A program made the translations under genes and the position numbers. A stretch of 64,000 nt of DNA from Dactylosporangium fulvum (lineage in GTDB: Bacteria > Actinomycetota > Actinomycetes > Mycobacteriales > Micromonosporaceae): contig NZ_CP073720.1 in the NCBI RefSeq assembly GCF_025137375.1, positions 8,828,501 to 8,892,500 of the forward strand, in the 5' to 3' direction. Of the stretch, positions 49,099 to 59,371 are shown piece by piece. Each line of letters starts with the position of its first letter. The stretch's first letter is position 1. Under the pieces are notes generated by a model. It had not been told where the DNA came from. It saw only the letters and a program-made list of their open reading frames with translations, and did not search any database.

Positions 49099-49127
49099 CC
49101 CACCCGCGGGGCGCAACCGCGGGTGGG
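49099..49127 (-). terminator. Terminator of the sugar operon
   Basis: 11-bp perfect stem (49099-49109 and 49117-49127) located 27 bases after the xylA stop, so the transporter-oxidoreductase-isomerase operon ends here and the ThuA gene is a separate unit. Confidence 0.65.
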
Positions 49128-49153
49128 CCCTCGCTATCGGCCCGGGAAGTCGT

Positions 49154-50332
49154 TCAGCCGCGGATCCCCAGCAGGTGCTCCATGGCCAGCTGATCGAGCC
49201 GTTCGAACGCCATCCCCCGGGCGGCGACCGTCTCGACGTCGATCTCTTCGGCCCGCAGCTCCGCCAGCGACTCCCCCGGCAGCAGCGTTGGCACCGTGAG
49301 CTCGTCGACCCGGGCGGCCGCCAGGGCGGCCGACACCTCCGGGTCGTCGCGGAAGGTGCGGACCTTCTCCTTGAGGATCAGGTAGTTGCGCATGCAGGCC
49401 GCCGCGGTCACCCAGACGCCCTCGGCGTCCTCGGTGCGGGGCGGCTTGTAGTCGAAGTGGCGCGGGCCGGCGTAGGCGGTCGGGTAGCCCGAGCTGTTCT
49501 CCAGCACGTCGACCGTCCAGAACGCGCCTCGCAGGTTGCCGGCGCCGAAGCGCAGGTCCTGGTCGAACCGCGGTCCGTTCTGGCCGTTGAGGTCGACGTG
49601 GAAGAGCTTGCCGTGCCACAGCGCCTGGGCGATGCCGTGCGCGAAGTTCAGCCCGGCCATCTCCTCGTGCCCGACCTCCGGATTGAGCCCCACCCGCGAC
49701 GGCTCATCCAGCGTCGAGATCAGCGCGAGCGCGTGGCCGATCGTCGGCAGCAGGATGTCGCCCCGTGGCTCGTTCGGCTTCGGCTCGATCGCCAGCTTGA
49801 TGTCGTACCCGCGCTCCCGGATGTACGCGCACAGGGCGTTGATCGCCTCGCGGTAGCGGTCCAGCGCCGCCCGCATCTGCTTGCCCGCGCCCGACTCGGT
49901 GCCCTCGCGCCCGCCCCACAGGACGTACGTGGGCGCGCCGAGCTCCGCGGCCAGATCGATGTTGCGCAGCACCTTCTGCAGGGCGAACCGCCGGACGGCA
50001 CGGTCGTTGGCGGTGAACGCGCCATCCTTGAAGATCGGGTGGCCGAAGAGGTTGGTGGTGGCCATGGAGACCACCAGCCCAGTGCCGTCGAGCGCCTCAC
50101 GGAAGCGCTTGACCACCTTGTCCCGCACCGTCTCGTCACTGCCGAACGGGATCAGGTCGTCGTCGTGGAAGCTGACCCCGTACGCCCCCAGCTCCGCCAG
50201 CCGGTGCACGGACTCGACGGGGTCGAGTGCCGGGCGCGAGGCCGAGCCGAAGACATCCTGGGCCTGCCAGCCCACGGTCCAGAGCCCGAACGAGAACCGG
50301 TCGGCGGGCGTGGGGGCGTACGGATCGGTCAT
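49154..50332 (-). CDS. xylA: Xylose isomerase
   Basis: 392 aa from ATG 50332, overlapping the Gfo/Idh stop (ATGA). Actinobacterial-type xylose isomerase: GVSFHDDDLIPFG (catalytic His), VLWGGREGTESGAGK, AIEPKPNEPRGD and GLNPEVGHEEMAGLNF supply the two metal sites, HVDLNGQNGPRFDQDLRFG the rest. It converts xylose to xylulose, or glucose to fructose. No xylulokinase is in this cluster, so the product must be phosphorylated by an enzyme encoded elsewhere, or the true substrate is another aldose. Confidence 0.92.
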   Translation of the reverse strand: MTDPYAPTPADRFSFGLWTVGWQAQDVFGSASRPALDPVESVHRLAELGAYGVSFHDDDLIPFGSDETVRDKVVKRFREALDGTGLVVSMATTNLFGHPIFKDGAFTANDRAVRRFALQKVLRNIDLAAELGAPTYVLWGGREGTESGAGKQMRAALDRYREAINALCAYIRERGYDIKLAIEPKPNEPRGDILLPTIGHALALISTLDEPSRVGLNPEVGHEEMAGLNFAHGIAQALWHGKLFHVDLNGQNGPRFDQDLRFGAGNLRGAFWTVDVLENSSGYPTAYAGPRHFDYKPPRTEDAEGVWVTAAACMRNYLILKEKVRTFRDDPEVSAALAAARVDELTVPTLLPGESLAELRAEEIDVETVAARGMAFERLDQLAMEHLLGIRG

Positions 50333-51528
50333 GACTCCACCAGTGGCGCGGGAACGCTGATCCAGGAGGCGTCGGCAGAGCCCGAGCGTTCGACGGCGTC
50401 GAGCACGAGTTGTACTTGCAGTGCGTCCTCGAACGACGGCGTCGGATCGGTGCCGGTGGTGATGGCCTCGATGAAGTCGCGCATCTCGTGCGTGAACGAG
50501 TGCTCGTAGCCGATGATGTGCCCCGGCGGCCACCAGGCGCTGACGTAGGGGTGCTCCCCTTCCGTCACCAGAATCCGGTTGAAGCCCTGCTCCGCCGTCG
50601 GCAGCGTGGCGTCGTAGAACTCCAGCTCGTTGAGGCGCTCCAGGTCGAACACCAGCGAGCCGCGCTCGCCGTTGATCTCGACCTTGAGGCCGTTCTTGCG
50701 GCCGGTCGCGAACCGGGTCGCCTCGTAGGTGGCCAGGCCGCCGCCGGAGAGCCGGGCGACAAAAACCGCGGCGTCGTCGACGGTGACCTCACCGGTCGTC
50801 GCACCCGCCGACGCCGACAGCCCGCTCGACGCCTCCGGCAGCGGCCGCTCCTTGATGAACGTCTCGGTCAGCCCGGCGACGCCGGTGATGGTCTGCCCGG
50901 TGACGAACTGGGTCAGGTCGATGATGTGCGCGCCGATGTCGCCGAGCGCGCCCGAGCCGGCCTTGTCCTTCTGGAGCCGCCAGACGAGCGGGAAGTTGGG
51001 ATCGGTGATCCAGTCCTGCAGGTACACGGCCCGGACGTGACGGATCGCGCCGAGACGGCCTTCGGCGATGAGGTTGCGCATGAGTGTGACGGCCGGCACC
51101 CGGCGGTAGTTGAACCCGCAGGCGGACCGGACGCCGAGGGCCCGGGCCTTCGTCGCGGCCGCGACCATGGCACGCGCCTCGTCGACGTTGTTGGCCAGGG
51201 GCTTCTCGCACAGGACGTGCTTGCCCGCTTCCAGCGCGGCGATGGCGATCTCGGCGTGGCTGTCGCCCGGGGTGCAGACGTCGATGACGTCGATGTCATC
51301 CCGGGCGACGAGCTCGCGCCAGTCGGTCACCGCTTCGGCCCACCCGAGCCTGCCCGCGGCTTCCGCCACCTTCGCCGCATCGCGACCGCAGACGGCGACC
51401 ATGGTCGCCCGCGTGGGGAGGTCGAAGACCCGGTTCACGGTGCGCCACGCCTGGGAGTGTGCGGCGCCCATGAAGGCGTATCCGACCATCCCGACGCGCA
51501 GCTCCCCGCTGCTGCCCTGAGTGGACAC
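50329..51528 (-). CDS. Gfo/Idh/MocA-family oxidoreductase
   Basis: 399 aa from GTG 51528. NAD-binding Rossmann start VGMVGYAFMGAAHSQAW, then the family's conserved CEKPLANN and a C-terminal alpha/beta domain with GDIGAHIIDLTQFV and YEATRFATGRKNG. These enzymes oxidise or reduce sugars, inositols or their derivatives with NAD(P). Coupled to xylA by a 4-base overlap and preceded by the transporter genes, so it probably acts on the imported sugar. Confidence 0.9.
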   Translation of the reverse strand: MSTQGSSGELRVGMVGYAFMGAAHSQAWRTVNRVFDLPTRATMVAVCGRDAAKVAEAAGRLGWAEAVTDWRELVARDDIDVIDVCTPGDSHAEIAIAALEAGKHVLCEKPLANNVDEARAMVAAATKARALGVRSACGFNYRRVPAVTLMRNLIAEGRLGAIRHVRAVYLQDWITDPNFPLVWRLQKDKAGSGALGDIGAHIIDLTQFVTGQTITGVAGLTETFIKERPLPEASSGLSASAGATTGEVTVDDAAVFVARLSGGGLATYEATRFATGRKNGLKVEINGERGSLVFDLERLNELEFYDATLPTAEQGFNRILVTEGEHPYVSAWWPPGHIIGYEHSFTHEMRDFIEAITTGTDPTPSFEDALQVQLVLDAVERSGSADASWISVPAPLVES

Positions 51529-51568
51529 TGGCGGTTCCTTTCTGATGGTTGGGTGTGGAGAACCCCTG

Positions 51569-52624
51569 TCAGGACTTGAAGCCGAGCGGCAGGTACTTGT
51601 CGACGTTGTCCTTGGTGATGGTCTCCGACTGCAGCACGATCAGCTTCGGCACCTGCAGTTCGACGAGGTCACCCATGCCCTTCCCCTGGGCCGCGAGGCG
51701 GGCCAGGATGATCGCCGACGAGGCCATCGACGGCGGGTAGGTGACGGTCGCCTCCAGCACGGTGCCACCGGCCTTGATGTGGTCCATGGCGTCGCGCGAG
51801 CCGGCGCCACCGACCATGAAGAACTCCTTGCGGCCGGACTGCTGGATCGCGGCGAGCACGCCGACACCCTGGTCGTCGTCGTGGTTCCAGACCGCGTCGA
51901 GCTTCGGCGCCGCCTGCAGCAGGTTCGCCGCCGCCGACTGGCCGGTCTGCACGGTGAAGCCGGCCGGCACGCGGTGCTTGACGCTCAAGCCGTACGTCTT
52001 CAGCGTGTCGGCGAAGCCCTTCGACCGGTCCTTGGTCAGCTGGAGCTCGTCGATGCCGGGGATCTCGCCGATGACCGCGTCGGCCTTGCCCTTGAGCTTG
52101 TTGCCGATGTAGTGCCCGGCAGCGACGCCCATGCCGTAGTTGTCGCCCTTGATCAGGCTGAACGACGCGGCGGAGTCGGAGAACTCGCGGTCGAGGTTGA
52201 TCACGATGATGCCGGCGTCCGTGGCCTTCTTGCCGACCGCGGTGAGCTGCGCGCCGTCCTGCGGCAGCAGCACGATCGCGTCCGGCTTGCTCTGGATCAG
52301 CGACTCCAGGGCGGCGATCTGCGCCGGGGCGTCCTTACCGGCGTCGACCACCTTCAGGGTCACGTCGGAGAACTTCTTGGCCTGCGCCTGCGCGTTGGCC
52401 GTGATGGCGCCGATCCAGCCGTGGTCGGCGGCCGGTGCGGAGAAGCCGATCGTGACCGGCTTGCCCGGGGCCTCGCTGGCGGCGGTGTTCTCTTTGGTGT
52501 TGGTGCCGGAGTCGCTGTCCTTCGTCTCGTTCGAGGTGCAGCCTGCGAGCAGGGCACCGGCGCCGAGCGCCGCCCCGCCGAGGAGGAGCCGGCGACGGGA
52601 CATGTCACCCGAGGTTGCGCTCAT
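51569..52624 (-). CDS. Sugar ABC transporter substrate-binding lipoprotein
   Basis: 351 aa from ATG 52624 with GGAGG 6 bases upstream (a GTG one codon earlier is less likely). A SRRRLLLGG start and lipobox LLAGC (Cys29) mark an exported lipoprotein, possibly Tat-directed. The mature part is a periplasmic-binding-protein-like type 4 (RbsB) fold: PVTIGFSAPAADHGWIGAITANAQAQAKK, DAIVLLPQDGAQLTAVGKKATDAGIIVINLDRE, DAVWNHDDDQGVGVLAAI. Binds a monosaccharide for the RbsA/RbsC-type transporter encoded upstream. Confidence 0.92.
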   Translation of the reverse strand: MSATSGDMSRRRLLLGGAALGAGALLAGCTSNETKDSDSGTNTKENTAASEAPGKPVTIGFSAPAADHGWIGAITANAQAQAKKFSDVTLKVVDAGKDAPAQIAALESLIQSKPDAIVLLPQDGAQLTAVGKKATDAGIIVINLDREFSDSAASFSLIKGDNYGMGVAAGHYIGNKLKGKADAVIGEIPGIDELQLTKDRSKGFADTLKTYGLSVKHRVPAGFTVQTGQSAAANLLQAAPKLDAVWNHDDDQGVGVLAAIQQSGRKEFFMVGGAGSRDAMDHIKAGGTVLEATVTYPPSMASSAIILARLAAQGKGMGDLVELQVPKLIVLQSETITKDNVDKYLPLGFKS

Positions 52625-52731
52625 CACGACCTCCTGGTCGTCTGTGGGATGGGGTGTGTTTCAGGGCGTGTTCATCCGAGCTGCCGTCTCGGCGTGACGG
52701 CGGCCTGGCTGTTGTTGCGGTGTTGACGTGC

Positions 52732-53775
52732 CTATGAGGCGCTGGGTTTCCGCCAGAACGACGTGACCCGGAACTGCTGAATGAGGACGGCGGCGACGAT
52801 GATGCCGCCGTTGATGATGCGCTGGATGTCCAACTGCAGGTTGTTGACGATGAACAGGTTCGTGATCTGGGTGAAGATCAGCACGCCGAGCAGGGAGCCG
52901 ACGATGGTGCCGCGGCCGCCGGTCAGCGCCGTGCCACCGATGATCGCGGCGGCGATGGCGCTCAGCTCGTAGAGGTCGCCGTGGGTGTTGCTGCCGGAGG
53001 TGGTCTGCGACACGACCATCAGGGCGGCGATGCCGCAGCAGATGCCGGACAGCACGTACAGCAGCACGGTCTGGAGCCGCACGTTGATGCCGGCCAGGCG
53101 GGCCGCCTCGGTGTTGCCACCGATGGCGATGGTGCGGCGGCCGAACGTCGTGCGGTTGAGCAGGACCCAGCCGATCACGACCACCAGCAGGAAGATGATG
53201 ACCATGTACGGCACGCCGAGCAACTTGTCACCGGCGAGGCTCTTGATGAACGGGTCGCTGGTGATCTGGGTGCGGGAGCCGGAGATGTTCTGGGCGAGGC
53301 CGCGGGCCGAGAGCATCATCGCGAGGGTCGCGATGAACGGCACCAGCTTGCCGTAGGAGATGAGAACGCCGTTGACGAGGCCGGCGCCGGCGCCGACGGC
53401 CAGGGCGGTGAAGACCATCGCGCCGGGGCCGTAGCTCTGCGTCGCGACCGTGGTGCACCAGACGCTCGCCAGGGCCAGCAGCGCGCCGACCGAGAGGTCG
53501 ATGCCGCCGCTGATCATCACGAACGTCATGCCGACCACGATCACGCCGATGCTGGACGCCTGGGTGAGGACGGTCAGCTCGTTGGACCACAGGCGGCTCG
53601 GGTCGAGGAAGATGTCCGACCGGGTGATCGCACCGATGATGAGCAACAGCAGCAGCACGCCGATCAGGGCGAGGTTGCGCTTGACGGCGTCGGCGCCGTC
53701 GCGCTGCCACCAGCTCTGGCCGGTGGCCCGGGGCTGTTCTGTGTGGAGCTCCACCGGTTCGGTAGCGGTGCTCAT
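52732..53775 (-). CDS. Sugar ABC transporter permease (RbsC-type)
   Basis: 347 aa with about nine membrane helices. The ribose-type BPD_transp_2 pattern is visible: VGMTFVMISGGIDLSVGALLALASV, GLVNGVLISYGKLVPFIATLAMMLSARGLAQNISG, RRTIAIGGNTEAARLAGINV and GTALTGGRGTIVGSLLGVLIF. Forms the membrane channel with the ATPase encoded immediately upstream, whose stop overlaps its start (ATGA). Confidence 0.92.
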   Translation of the reverse strand: MSTATEPVELHTEQPRATGQSWWQRDGADAVKRNLALIGVLLLLLIIGAITRSDIFLDPSRLWSNELTVLTQASSIGVIVVGMTFVMISGGIDLSVGALLALASVWCTTVATQSYGPGAMVFTALAVGAGAGLVNGVLISYGKLVPFIATLAMMLSARGLAQNISGSRTQITSDPFIKSLAGDKLLGVPYMVIIFLLVVVIGWVLLNRTTFGRRTIAIGGNTEAARLAGINVRLQTVLLYVLSGICCGIAALMVVSQTTSGSNTHGDLYELSAIAAAIIGGTALTGGRGTIVGSLLGVLIFTQITNLFIVNNLQLDIQRIINGGIIVAAVLIQQFRVTSFWRKPSAS

Positions 53776-55340
53776 GCTGCGGTCCCTTCAGGGGCGGTGC
53801 CCGCCAGGTCGGCCCCGTCGAGCAGCGAGCCGGCCATCACCAGGTCGAGCACGGTGTCTTCGTCGAGTTCAGCGGCGGGCGCCTCGCGCACGACCCTGCC
53901 CTCCCGCATGACGAGCACACGGTCGGACAGGCCCAGCACCTCGGGCACCTCGCTCGATACGAGCAGCACACCGACGCCTTCGTCGGCGAGCCTGCGGATC
54001 ACCTGGTACAGCTCGGCGCGGGCGCCGACGTCGACACCGCGGGTCGGCTCGTCGAGCAGCAGCAGCCGCGTGCCGCCGAGCAGCCACCGGCCGACGACGA
54101 CCTTCTGCTGGTTGCCGCCCGACAGGGTGCGCACCGGCCGCCGGACGTCGCTGGGACGCAGGTCGAGGCCCTGGGTGATCTTCTCGGCCTCCACCCGCTC
54201 CCGGCCGGCGTCGGTGAAGCCGACCTTCGCGAACCGTGCGAAGCCGGCCAGCGTGACGTTGCGGTAGATCGGCTCGGCGAGCAGGAGTGCCTGACTCTTG
54301 CGCTCCTCCGGGGCCATGCCGATGCCGGCCCGGACCGCGGCGTTCACGCTGCCGCGGCGCAGGGGCTTGCCGTCGAGTTCCACGCGGCCGGTCGTGGCGG
54401 TCCGCGCGCCGTAGATCGTCTCGAGCACCTCGGACCGGCCGGAGCCGACCAGCCCGGTGATGCCCACGATCTCGCCGCTGTGCACGTTCAGCGACACGTC
54501 GCTGAACCGGCCGGCCAGCGACAGCCCTTCGACCCGCAGCAGCGGCGCGCCGTCCTGCGCGGGCGCGGCGGCCGGCCGCTCGGGGAAGACGTATTCGATG
54601 GTGCGGCCGGTCATCCGGCTCACCAGTTCGCGGTTGGGGGTGGTCTTCGCGTCGAGGTTGGCCGCGGTGGTGCGGCCGTCCTTGAGCACCGTCACCCGGT
54701 CGCCGATCTCGCGGATCTCCTCGAGCCGGTGCGAGATGTAGATGACCGCGATGCCCTGCGCGGTGAGGCCGCGCACCATACGGAAGAGGTTCTGCACCTC
54801 GTCGTGGGCGAGCACGGCGCTCGGCTCGTCCATGATGAGCAGCCGCGCCTCCCGCGACAGCGCCCGGCCCATGCTGACGATCTGCTTGGCGGCGGCGGGG
54901 AGCTTGCCGACCTCGCGGCCGGCCGGGATCTCGGGGTGGCCGAGGCGCTGCAGGATCTCGGCCGCGCCCCGGCGCATCGTGCGCCGGGCGACGAAGCCGC
55001 CGTTGTTGGGCTCGTGGCCGAGGTACATGTTCTCGGCCACGCTCAGCCCGTCGACGAGGTCGAGCTCCTGGTAGATGGTGGCGATGCCGGCCTTCATGGC
55101 CGCCTGGGGACTGCTGAAGTCGGCGGGCTGCCCCTGCCACAGGATCTCTCCCGAGTCGGGGGTGTGCGCGCCGGAAAGCACCTTGATGAGCGTCGACTTC
55201 CCGGCACCGTTCTGGCCGAGCAGGCAGTGGACCTCGCCTGCCCGCACCTCCAGCTGGACGCCGTCGAGCGCCCGGACGCCGGGGAAGGTCTTCACCACGT
55301 CGGTGAGCCGGAGGACAATGTCTTCCGGAGTGTCTGTCAT
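53772..55340 (-). CDS. Sugar ABC transporter ATP-binding protein (RbsA-type, two ATPase domains)
   Basis: 522 aa. Two ABC domains in tandem: the first with Walker A LGQNGAGKSTL and Walker B LLIMDEPSA; the second with the degenerate Walker A GLVGSGRSEV and signature LSGGNQQKVVVGRWLL followed by LLLLDEPTRGVDVGA. The first signature is degenerate (LPAAAKQIVSMG), as is common in RbsA/MglA. It energises uptake of a monosaccharide. Overlaps the ROK regulator stop by four bases. Confidence 0.93.
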   Translation of the reverse strand: MTDTPEDIVLRLTDVVKTFPGVRALDGVQLEVRAGEVHCLLGQNGAGKSTLIKVLSGAHTPDSGEILWQGQPADFSSPQAAMKAGIATIYQELDLVDGLSVAENMYLGHEPNNGGFVARRTMRRGAAEILQRLGHPEIPAGREVGKLPAAAKQIVSMGRALSREARLLIMDEPSAVLAHDEVQNLFRMVRGLTAQGIAVIYISHRLEEIREIGDRVTVLKDGRTTAANLDAKTTPNRELVSRMTGRTIEYVFPERPAAAPAQDGAPLLRVEGLSLAGRFSDVSLNVHSGEIVGITGLVGSGRSEVLETIYGARTATTGRVELDGKPLRRGSVNAAVRAGIGMAPEERKSQALLLAEPIYRNVTLAGFARFAKVGFTDAGRERVEAEKITQGLDLRPSDVRRPVRTLSGGNQQKVVVGRWLLGGTRLLLLDEPTRGVDVGARAELYQVIRRLADEGVGVLLVSSEVPEVLGLSDRVLVMREGRVVREAPAAELDEDTVLDLVMAGSLLDGADLAGTAPEGTAA

Positions 55341-56527
55341 GATGGCCGTCCATATGCGAGTTCGCTGGCCAGCACGGCGGCGCCCACGACGCCGGCGCGG
55401 GGGCCGAGCTCGGACAGGACGACCGGCAGGTTGCCGGTCGCGAGGGGCAGCGAGCGCCGGTACACCACGCTGCGGATCTCGGCGAGCAGAATGTGGCCGA
55501 GACCGGCGAGACCACCGCCGATCACGATCATCGACGGGTTGATGAAGCTGACCAGCCCGGCCAGGACTCCACCGACCCGGCGCCCACCGTCACGGATGAG
55601 GCGGATGCACGTGACGTCGCCCTCGGCCGCGCCGTCGGCGACGTCCTTGGCGGTCACGATGCTGTTGGCGTTGAGCCGGTCCGCGAGCGCCGGCGACGCG
55701 CCGCTGCGGGCCGCCGCGGTCGCGTCGCGGGCGAGCGCACCGCCGCCGAACAGGGCCTCCAGGCAGCCGACGTTGCCGCACGAGCACACCGGCCCGTGGC
55801 TGTCGACCTGGATGTGGCCGATGTCGCCGGCACACCCGTCCGTGCCCCGGTAGACCTCGCCGTTGAGGTAGATGCCGCAGCCGATGCCCGTGCCGACCTT
55901 GAGGAACAGCAGGTTGTCGACCGAGTGCGCGACGCCGCCGTAGCGCTCGCCGATGCTCATGATGTTGACGTCGTTGTCCACGACGACCGGGCAGTTGTGC
56001 TCGCGCCCGAGCGCCTCCCGCACCGGGAACCGGTCCCAGCCGGGCATGATCGGCGGCGACACCGGAACCCCGTCGCGGAAACTGACGGGGCCGGGCACGC
56101 CGATGCCGATGGCGTGCAGGCGCTCGAAGGCGCCCTCCGCGTGGAACTTGTGGATGATCTCGTTGACCCGCTGGAGGATCGCCTTGGGGCCGGACCGGAT
56201 GTCGGCCGGCTCGCCGTAGGCGGCGATCGGCTCCAGCCGGCCGTCGGTGATCTCGACGTCGATCGAGCTCGCGCCGAGGTCCACCGCGGCGAAGCGGAGG
56301 TTCGGGTTGAGCTCCACCAGTGTCGAGCGGCGGCCGCCCCGGCTCGCTGCCGGCCCGGCCTCGCGGATCAACCCGGTCGCGACGAGCGCGTCCAGATCGG
56401 CGAGCAACCGGGGCCGGGGCACCTCGAGACGGTCGGCCAGCTCCGCGCGTGACAACGCACCGGTGTCCCGCAACAAGCGGAGCAGGCGCGACTGAACAGG
56501 ACCGTCAACTGCGCTGACCGTGTTCAT
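55337..56527 (-). CDS. ROK-family transcriptional regulator
   Basis: 396 aa. A winged HTH (about 8-60: RLLRLLRDTGALSRAELADRLEVPRPRLLADLDALVATGLI) is joined to a ROK domain with the sugar/zinc motif CAGDIGHIQVDSHGPVCSCGNVGCLEAL and the phosphate loop VGTGIGCGIYLNG. As first gene of the transporter operon it probably represses that operon until the imported sugar or a derivative is bound. The adjacent upstream region (56528-56807) is AT-rich with an inverted repeat. Confidence 0.9.
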   Translation of the reverse strand: MNTVSAVDGPVQSRLLRLLRDTGALSRAELADRLEVPRPRLLADLDALVATGLIREAGPAASRGGRRSTLVELNPNLRFAAVDLGASSIDVEITDGRLEPIAAYGEPADIRSGPKAILQRVNEIIHKFHAEGAFERLHAIGIGVPGPVSFRDGVPVSPPIMPGWDRFPVREALGREHNCPVVVDNDVNIMSIGERYGGVAHSVDNLLFLKVGTGIGCGIYLNGEVYRGTDGCAGDIGHIQVDSHGPVCSCGNVGCLEALFGGGALARDATAAARSGASPALADRLNANSIVTAKDVADGAAEGDVTCIRLIRDGGRRVGGVLAGLVSFINPSMIVIGGGLAGLGHILLAEIRSVVYRRSLPLATGNLPVVLSELGPRAGVVGAAVLASELAYGRPS

Positions 56528-56714
56528 AAAGGCACCTCCTCATCTGGTCGCAGGCAGGCGTCCGCGACATGCGGCAACACCACCACACTTCGACAAAGGT
56601 GCTGGTTGCCGGGTCATGTGCCGTGCGTTACACCCGTGTTGCGTCGAGACTCTAGGCCGTTCGCACCGCCGCGTCTAGAGCTTCTTTCGTCTGTTACCAA
56701 ACTTTTGCTCGATT

Positions 56715-56730
56715 GGACGGAAGTTCGTCC
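56715..56730. promoter_or_regulatory. Candidate ROK operator
   Basis: GGACG-GAAGTT-CGTCC inverted repeat in the AT-rich 280-bp gap upstream of the ROK operon. Position, about 190 bp before the ROK start, is somewhat far for a simple repressor site, so it is tentative. Confidence 0.35.
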
Positions 56731-56807
56731 ATTCTCGAAAATATGCACGTTTCAGCAGGTCAGAGCCGTACTGGATGATCCACTAGGGTGACGCTAATCG
56801 GCACAAA

Positions 56808-57623
56808 TCACTTCAGCAGAAGTTTGCCCATGCGGCGGCTCGCCAGCCACAGCCCGCCCGCTGCGAGCGCTCCCAGATAGACCACGTGCCACAGCAGACC
56901 CCAGTGCGGCGACGCGGTGGTGACGGCGCGGATGAGCGCCACACCGTGATACAGCGGGGTCAGCTCGACGATCACCCGCAGCACCGGCGGGAAGTCCGAC
57001 GGCGGCGAGAACGTCCCGCTGAACAGGAACAGCCCGAACTGCGTCACATTGACGTAGTCGAAGTCCTGCCACGATCTCAGCAGCGTGGACAGGCCCATGC
57101 CGAGCCCGCCGAACGCGAAGCCGACCAGCAGCGTCACCGGGAACGCGGCGAGCGCCCACATCGGCGTGGTCAGGTCGAGCACGGCCATGATGATCAGGAA
57201 CGCCGCCGAGTAGACCCCGCCACGCACCATGGCCCAGATCAGCTCACCGCCGGCGATCTGCAGCGGCGTGATCGGCGTGGCCAGCGTCGCGTCGTAGAGC
57301 CGCATGTACTTCAACTTGCCGTAGAAGTTCATCGTGGTCTCGGCCAGCGCGCCGTTCATCGCCGACGCGGCGAGCATGGCGGGCGCGACGAACTGCGCAT
57401 ACGTCACCAGGCGCCCGTCGGGCAGCGCGACGTCGCCGACGAGCTTGCCGACCCCGACGCCGATCGAGAGCAGGTAGAGCAGCGGCTCGGCGAAGCCGGA
57501 CATCAGCACGAGCCAATACGCGGCGTGCCGTGCGGCGGCGAGGTTTCGCCCGGTCACCGACAGCGCGCCGGCCGCGCCGCGGTCCAGCCGCGCCACGCGG
57601 GCCGCCACCAGGGTCGTGACCAT
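56808..57623 (-). CDS. ABC-2-type transporter permease (NodJ-like), second subunit
   Basis: 271 aa from ATG 57623; its first base overlaps the last base of the preceding stop. About six membrane helices with the ABC2_membrane/NodJ pattern: PLLYLLSIGVGVGKLVG, MNFYGKLKYMRLYDATLATPITPLQIAGGELIW, FDYVNVTQFGLFLFSGTFSPPSDFPPVLRVIVELTPLYHGVALIR. Together with the permease and ATPase upstream it forms an exporter, probably for a lipid, glycan or drug-like compound. Confidence 0.9.
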   Translation of the reverse strand: MVTTLVAARVARLDRGAAGALSVTGRNLAAARHAAYWLVLMSGFAEPLLYLLSIGVGVGKLVGDVALPDGRLVTYAQFVAPAMLAASAMNGALAETTMNFYGKLKYMRLYDATLATPITPLQIAGGELIWAMVRGGVYSAAFLIIMAVLDLTTPMWALAAFPVTLLVGFAFGGLGMGLSTLLRSWQDFDYVNVTQFGLFLFSGTFSPPSDFPPVLRVIVELTPLYHGVALIRAVTTASPHWGLLWHVVYLGALAAGGLWLASRRMGKLLLK

Positions 57624-58384
57624 CAGTCTTCCAGCTTCCGGGTGAAGTAGCGGACCGCGAGCAGGTAACCCGTCGCGCACCACAGCAGCAGCACGCCGAT
57701 GTGCGCGGGCACGCCCCACGCGGTCGGCCCGCCGAGCGTCGCCGCCCGGCACAGCTCGACGCCGTGCCACAACGGCGAGCCGTAGGCCAGCACCCGCGCG
57801 GCGGCGGGCAGGTCCTCGACCGGGAAGAACACCCCGGCGAACAGCATCATCGGCACCACCGCCAGGCGGAACAGCACCGCGAAGTAGCCGTCGTTGCCGA
57901 CCGCCGCGGCGAACCCGAAGCACGGCGCCGCGCAGGCCAGCCCCACCAGCATCGCCGGCACCGGAGTCGCCAGGGCCCACCACGAGTGCAGCGCCCCGAA
58001 CGGCAGCAGCACCAGCAGGAACCCGCCGGCCGCCAGCAGGACCCGCAACATGATGTAGAGCAGGTGCCCGCGGACGATGTCGCCACTGGTCAACGGCGAG
58101 GCCCGCATCGCGTGATACGTCCGGATCCAGTTGAACGCCGAGAACACGGGCCACGTCGACTCGGCGATCGCCACCTGCAACGTGGTCGATGCCAGCAGGC
58201 CCGGCCCGATGTAGTCCAGATAGGGCACGCCGATCGCGGTCGACCGGGCGTCCACGTAGTGCCCGACCGTGATGCCCATCGCCACGAGGAACATCGCCGG
58301 CAGCGCGAACGAACTGAGCACGCTGGACCGCCAGGTGCGCCGGTAGGACACCAGGTGGTATTCCAACGCCGCGAGCGTCGCCAT
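57623..58384 (-). CDS. ABC-2-type transporter permease, first subunit
   Basis: 253 aa, about six membrane helices. The same NodJ-type signature as its neighbour but diverged: AMFLVAMGITVGHYVD, FSAFNWIRTYHAMRASPLTSGDIVRGH, PMMLFAGVFFPVEDLPAAARVLAYGSPLWHGVELCR. The start follows the ATPase stop directly and the stop meets the second permease's start, so the three genes are one operon. Heterodimeric permease expected. Confidence 0.9.
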   Translation of the reverse strand: MATLAALEYHLVSYRRTWRSSVLSSFALPAMFLVAMGITVGHYVDARSTAIGVPYLDYIGPGLLASTTLQVAIAESTWPVFSAFNWIRTYHAMRASPLTSGDIVRGHLLYIMLRVLLAAGGFLLVLLPFGALHSWWALATPVPAMLVGLACAAPCFGFAAAVGNDGYFAVLFRLAVVPMMLFAGVFFPVEDLPAAARVLAYGSPLWHGVELCRAATLGGPTAWGVPAHIGVLLLWCATGYLLAVRYFTRKLED

Positions 58385-59317
<933 letters not shown>

Positions 59318-59371
59318 GCGCCGACCCTAGCCCAGGGGTACGACACTTTCCGAGGTGTTTACCATGCACGG

